NCBI RefSeq assembly: GCF_012396365.1
Contig: NZ_JAAXPG010000005.1
Location: 62,001-126,000, forward strand
DNA length: 64,000 nucleotides
Source of the DNA: Nocardiopsis alborubida
Lineage (GTDB): Bacteria; Actinomycetota; Actinomycetes; Streptosporangiales; Streptosporangiaceae
Direction: 5' to 3'
Part shown: piece after piece, positions 60,909-64,000 of the stretch
Numbering within the stretch: the first letter of the stretch is position 1
Layout: every line of letters begins with the position of its first letter
Notes under the pieces: model-generated
The model's input: the letters and a program-made list of their open reading frames with translations, nothing else
Databases searched by the model: none
Told to the model about the DNA's origin: nothing
Made by a program: the position numbers and the translations under genes

Positions 60909-61817
60909 TCAGCGGCGGCCCACCGACTCCGCCTCGTTCCAGAACGCGGTCAGCGCGCTCGCGACGGTCTCGGGCGCCTCCACGTTGGGGGAGTGTCCGG
61001 CACCGGGCACCACGAGGCGCTTGGCGCCCAGCCGCTCGGCCATCCGGTCCTGCTCCTCCAGCGGCCAGGCGTCGTCGTTCTCGCCGTACAGGACCAGCTT
61101 GGGGGCGTCCACCCGGGCCAGTTCGTCCACGCGGTCCGGCGCGGACACCAGTTCCTCCGCCATGTGCATCAGTCCCACGGCGCTGCTCCTCAACAGCCGG
61201 TCGCGCAGGAAGTCGCGGATCTCGGACCGGGAGCTGCGGGCCCGCGCCACGGAGTCGAACTGCTCCTCCCACAGCTCGCGGAGCCGCTCGGCGGTGGGGT
61301 TGACGGACACGGCGGCGATGAGGCCGCTCGCGGTGCCCGCGCCCGGACCGCTCAGGGCGCCGGGGCCCGAGCACAGGAGGGTGAGCGAGGCCAGCGGCGC
61401 CATCTCCACCAGCGCGGCCTCGCGTGAGACCAGCCCGCCGAAGGAGTGGCCCAGCAGGTGGACGGGGCCGCCGTCGCCGACCTGGTCCATGACCTCGGCG
61501 ACCACCGCGCCCAGGGAGGGCAGGCCGTAGTCCGGCCTGCGCACGCCCGGGGGAGGGGAGAGGGATTCGGGGCCCGGTGACTCGTAGGTGCCGGGAAGGT
61601 CGATCGCGACCACCTCCCGCCCGGCCTGGGCCAGGCTCTGGAGGAGGGCGATGAAGTCCTCCTTGCTGCCGGTGAACCCGTGCACCAGGACAGCGGGGGC
61701 CAGTTCGGGGCCGCCGGAGGTGGGCAGCGCCCGCAGGGCGGCCACCGGACCGTACGACAGGGTCAGATCGGCGCGTCGCACGCCCGGTGGCAGGTCGATG
61801 AACTGAGGTGTACTCAC
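60909..61817 (-). CDS. Alpha/beta hydrolase
   Basis: A 302-residue soluble hydrolase. The oxyanion strand is VLVHGFTGSKED, the nucleophile is S125 in LLGHSFGG, the acid is probably the first Asp in YGENDDAWP, and the His is in GAGHSPN, so the catalytic triad is complete. The family is too broad to name a substrate; esters or acyl chains are usual. The GTG at 61817 has GGGTG about 7 nt upstream. It converges with the MBL-fold gene. Confidence 0.88.
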   Translation of the reverse strand: MSTPQFIDLPPGVRRADLTLSYGPVAALRALPTSGGPELAPAVLVHGFTGSKEDFIALLQSLAQAGREVVAIDLPGTYESPGPESLSPPPGVRRPDYGLPSLGAVVAEVMDQVGDGGPVHLLGHSFGGLVSREAALVEMAPLASLTLLCSGPGALSGPGAGTASGLIAAVSVNPTAERLRELWEEQFDSVARARSSRSEIRDFLRDRLLRSSAVGLMHMAEELVSAPDRVDELARVDAPKLVLYGENDDAWPLEEQDRMAERLGAKRLVVPGAGHSPNVEAPETVASALTAFWNEAESVGRR

Positions 61818-61941
61818 GTCGGGTCACCCTAGACGATCGTCAGCCCGGGCAGACATAACCCGGGTCGTGGCCGACGGCCGGGACCGGTGCGGGCGTCGGC
61901 CCCGGGGCCCCGCGACCGGGCCGCGGGGCGCACGGCCGCGA

Positions 61942-61960
61942 CGCCCGCCACGGGCGGGCG
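61942..61960 (-). terminator. Short hairpin after the helicase gene
   Basis: An 8-bp GC stem (61942-61949 with 61953-61960) lies 11 nt beyond the helicase stop. Confidence 0.45.
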
Positions 61961-61971
61961 CCGGGGAGGGG

Positions 61972-63576
61972 TCAGGTGTTCTCGGGGTCCCTGCGGACCG
62001 CGCCGCGGGTACGGCGGCGGCGCCGTACCTTGCGCGCGCCCTCGTCGGAGGGTGCCGCGCCCTCACGCGGTGCCTCCTGGGCCACCGGCGCGCTCTCGGC
62101 CTTGCCCGCCGCGGCCTCGGCCCCGGCCGCGCTCTGGCCGCCTCGGGTGCGCCGACGCGAACGGCTGCCGCGGCTCCGGCCGCGTCCGCCCTCGTCGCGT
62201 CCGCTCTCACCGCGTCCGCCCTCGGCTCGCGCGCCCTCGCCGCGGCCCCGGCCCCGCCGACCGCCGCGCTCGCCGCGCGCCACGCCGGTGTCGCCGATGT
62301 CCTCGATCTCCTCGGCCTCCAGACCCGCGTGCTCGTCACGCCGGTCCGCGGCCAGCCTGCCCTTGGTCCCGGCCGGGATCCGCAGCGCCTCGAAGAAGTG
62401 CGGCGAGGTGGAGTAGGTCTCCTCCGGCTCGTGGAAGGGCAGGTTGAGGGCGCCGTTGATCAGCTTCCAGCGCGGCATCTCCTGCCAGTCCACGAAGGTG
62501 ACGGCGGTGCCGCTGCGCCCGGCCCGGCCGGTGCGGCCGATGCGGTGCGTGTAGGTCTTCTCGTCCTCGGGGGTCTCGTAGTTGACCACGTGCGTGACGT
62601 CGTCCACGTCGAGTCCCCGGGCGGCCACGTCGGTGGCGACCAGGATGTTGATCTTGCCGTTGCGGAAGGCCCGCAGGGCCCGCTCGCGCTGGCTCTGCCC
62701 CAGGTCGCCGTGGACGGCCGCGACGGCGAACCCGCGCGTCTCCAGGTCGCCCGCCACCCGGTCGCAGGCCCGCTTGGTCTGGCAGAACACCATGCTCTGG
62801 CCGTGGTCCTGCGCCTGGAGCAGGCGGGCGAGCATCTCGATCTTGTCCATCTGGTGGGTGCGGAACGCGTGCTGCGTGATCTGCCCCGTGATGGCCGAGC
62901 CGTCGATCTCGTCGTCGTCGCTCGCGCGCACGTGCGTGGGGCGGTGCAGGTACTTGCGCGACAGGGAGACGATCTCGCTCGGCATGGTGGCCGAGAAGAG
63001 CATCGTCTGGCGCTCGCTCGGGATCCTGGTGAGGATGCGCTCGATGTCGGGCAGGAAGCCCAGGTCGAGCATCTTGTCGGCCTCGTCCAGCACCACCGCG
63101 GACACGCCGCCCAGGCTCAGGTGCTTCTGCTTCTCCAGGTCCAGCAGGCGGCCCGGGGTGCCGACGACGACGTCGGTGCCCTCCTTGAGGCCGTTGACCT
63201 GCGGCTCGTAGGAGCGGCCGCCGTAGACGGTCAGGATGCGGGTCCCGCTGCGCTTGCTGGCGGTGGTCAGGTCCGCGGCGACCTGGATGGCCAGCTCGCG
63301 GGTGGGGACCACGACCAGGGCGCGCGGCCGCTTGGACGTTCCGGGGTCCTTCTGCGCCCGCTGGAGCAGGGGCAGGCCGAAGGCCAGGGTCTTACCGGTG
63401 CCGGTACGGGCCTGGCCGATGATGTCGCTGCCGCCCAGCGCGATCGGCAGGGCGAGCTCCTGGATGAGGAAGGGCTCGATGATCCCCTCGGCCTCCAGGG
63501 CGTCCGCGAGTTCGGTGCTCACACCGAGGTCGCGGAAGGTCGTCTTCGGTTTGGTCGTGACTTCTGTGCTGCTCAG
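61972..63576 (-). CDS. DEAD-box RNA helicase with probable CTG start
   Basis: A 534-residue helicase. A Q-motif region TTFRDLGVSTEL...PFLIQ precedes ARTGTGKT (motif I), VLDEADKML (DEAD), FSATMPS (SAT) and HRIGRTGRAG (VI). A basic RG-rich tail typical of RhlE/DeaD types follows. The Phe of the Q motif lies upstream of the GTG at 63522. Upstream in frame the only usable start is a CTG at 63574-63576, two codons after a stop and 8 nt after GGAGG. It likely remodels rRNA or mRNA in the cold. A GTG start at 63522 would truncate the Q motif. Confidence 0.85.
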   Translation of the reverse strand: MSSTEVTTKPKTTFRDLGVSTELADALEAEGIIEPFLIQELALPIALGGSDIIGQARTGTGKTLAFGLPLLQRAQKDPGTSKRPRALVVVPTRELAIQVAADLTTASKRSGTRILTVYGGRSYEPQVNGLKEGTDVVVGTPGRLLDLEKQKHLSLGGVSAVVLDEADKMLDLGFLPDIERILTRIPSERQTMLFSATMPSEIVSLSRKYLHRPTHVRASDDDEIDGSAITGQITQHAFRTHQMDKIEMLARLLQAQDHGQSMVFCQTKRACDRVAGDLETRGFAVAAVHGDLGQSQRERALRAFRNGKINILVATDVAARGLDVDDVTHVVNYETPEDEKTYTHRIGRTGRAGRSGTAVTFVDWQEMPRWKLINGALNLPFHEPEETYSTSPHFFEALRIPAGTKGRLAADRRDEHAGLEAEEIEDIGDTGVARGERGGRRGRGRGEGARAEGGRGESGRDEGGRGRSRGSRSRRRTRGGQSAAGAEAAAGKAESAPVAQEAPREGAAPSDEGARKVRRRRRTRGAVRRDPENT

Positions 63577-64000
63577 GGCTCAAGCCTCCATCTTGGCGGG
63601 CCGCAACGTTGGCGTGGCCGCGGCGGGATGCGGTCGCGGACGGCTCCTCGGCCGCCGCGGGGGGCGCGGCTCACCGGTCGTCCCTCTCGCGGAACGGTGC
63701 GGTGGCGCTGCCGTGAGGTCCCGTGCGGCGCAGGGGTTCTGTCCGGCCGCGGATCGGGACCTTCCCCGCTCGGGACGGGGAGCATCCGTGGTTCGTCGTT
63801 ATTCCTCGCGCGGTCCGGTCCACCGTCGGTGGGGCCCGCGCCTGTGCGGGCGCCGCCTCCGCGGCGCCGGTACGTGGGAGATCCCGCGTGTGTGAGGGAG
63901 ATGTTCGCGTCGGACGCACACACCGGTCATCACGCAGAGTCTAGCTGCTGACTCGCCAGGTGGACATACCAGTTCACCGGGCTGTGGACGGCGTGGACCG
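63577..64000. other. Right-end region without supported gene
   Basis: About 420 bases upstream of the helicase hold no family sequence on either strand. They likely contain the helicase promoter and leader. The last 100 bases are somewhat AT-richer. A gene may begin beyond the window. Confidence 0.45.

Overview
This 64 kb window is very GC-rich, with many GTG starts, 4-base start/stop overlaps and actinobacterial marker families: an LCP wall ligase, a PASTA-less Ser/Thr kinase, an rsbRST module, TagGH-type polymer export, a DUF6758-like protein and a secreted TNT-domain protein. It looks like a chromosomal segment of a filamentous actinomycete. My best guess is Nocardiopsis or a close relative; this is inferred from gene content and not proven. 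I see no rRNA, tRNA, CRISPR array, insertion sequence or prophage.

Layout. 0-8.8 kb holds the 3' end of an HtrA-like protease, apbC/mrp, a CPBP membrane protease, a GtrA-like protein, purK-purE, a divergent TetR/MFS efflux pair with a readable promoter-operator, and a secreted TNT-domain protein. 8.9-14.4 kb holds a UDP-glucose dehydrogenase, a membrane protein, an LCP ligase, a TM2 protein and a GT2. 14.5-25.3 kb holds a DUF4429/SHOCT protein, then a surface-polymer locus. That locus contains a GDPD-type phosphodiesterase and an IspD-family cytidylyltransferase (left-facing). Facing right are a TagG/TagH-type exporter, two membrane proteins, a nucleotidyltransferase, a glycerol-1-phosphate-dehydrogenase-like enzyme, a CDP-alcohol phosphotransferase and a GT2. 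25.4-26.1 kb holds decayed small genes.

26.3-32.7 kb is a stress-signalling block: MarR, a PP2C phosphatase, RsbR, RsbS, RsbT, a HATPase-PP2C fusion and an RsbU-like phosphatase. The last five genes are tightly packed, and no sigma factor or RsbV/RsbW is visible. 32.8-43.8 kb holds a nitroreductase and a second glycan locus. WecB and WecC would make UDP-ManNAc and UDP-ManNAcA from UDP-GlcNAc, and three glycosyltransferases and an unknown coiled-coil protein would use them. 43.8-47.2 kb holds a two-component system and a membrane protein with a collagen-like (GPQ)n head.

47.4-64 kb holds an LPxTG-anchored 5'-nucleotidase, a small membrane protein, a soluble-looking Ser/Thr kinase preceded by three 16-bp direct repeats, a frameshifted hypothetical gene, an MmcQ/YjbR protein, RecD2, a Nudix hydrolase, TypA/BipA, a DUF6758-like protein, a PHP phosphoesterase, a metallo-beta-lactamase-fold protein that has lost most zinc ligands, an alpha/beta hydrolase and a DEAD-box helicase that appears to start at CTG.

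Most notable are: the G1P-dehydrogenase / cytidylyltransferase / CDP-alcohol transferase trio with a variant CDP-AP motif (Asp to His); the apparent MBL pseudoenzyme; a PP2C with Asp to Asn in its metal motif; a set of start codons placed 6-7 nt after a -10-like hexamer, suggesting leaderless mRNAs; and several small repeats and frameshifts. All functional calls rest on reading motifs by eye; no database search was run.
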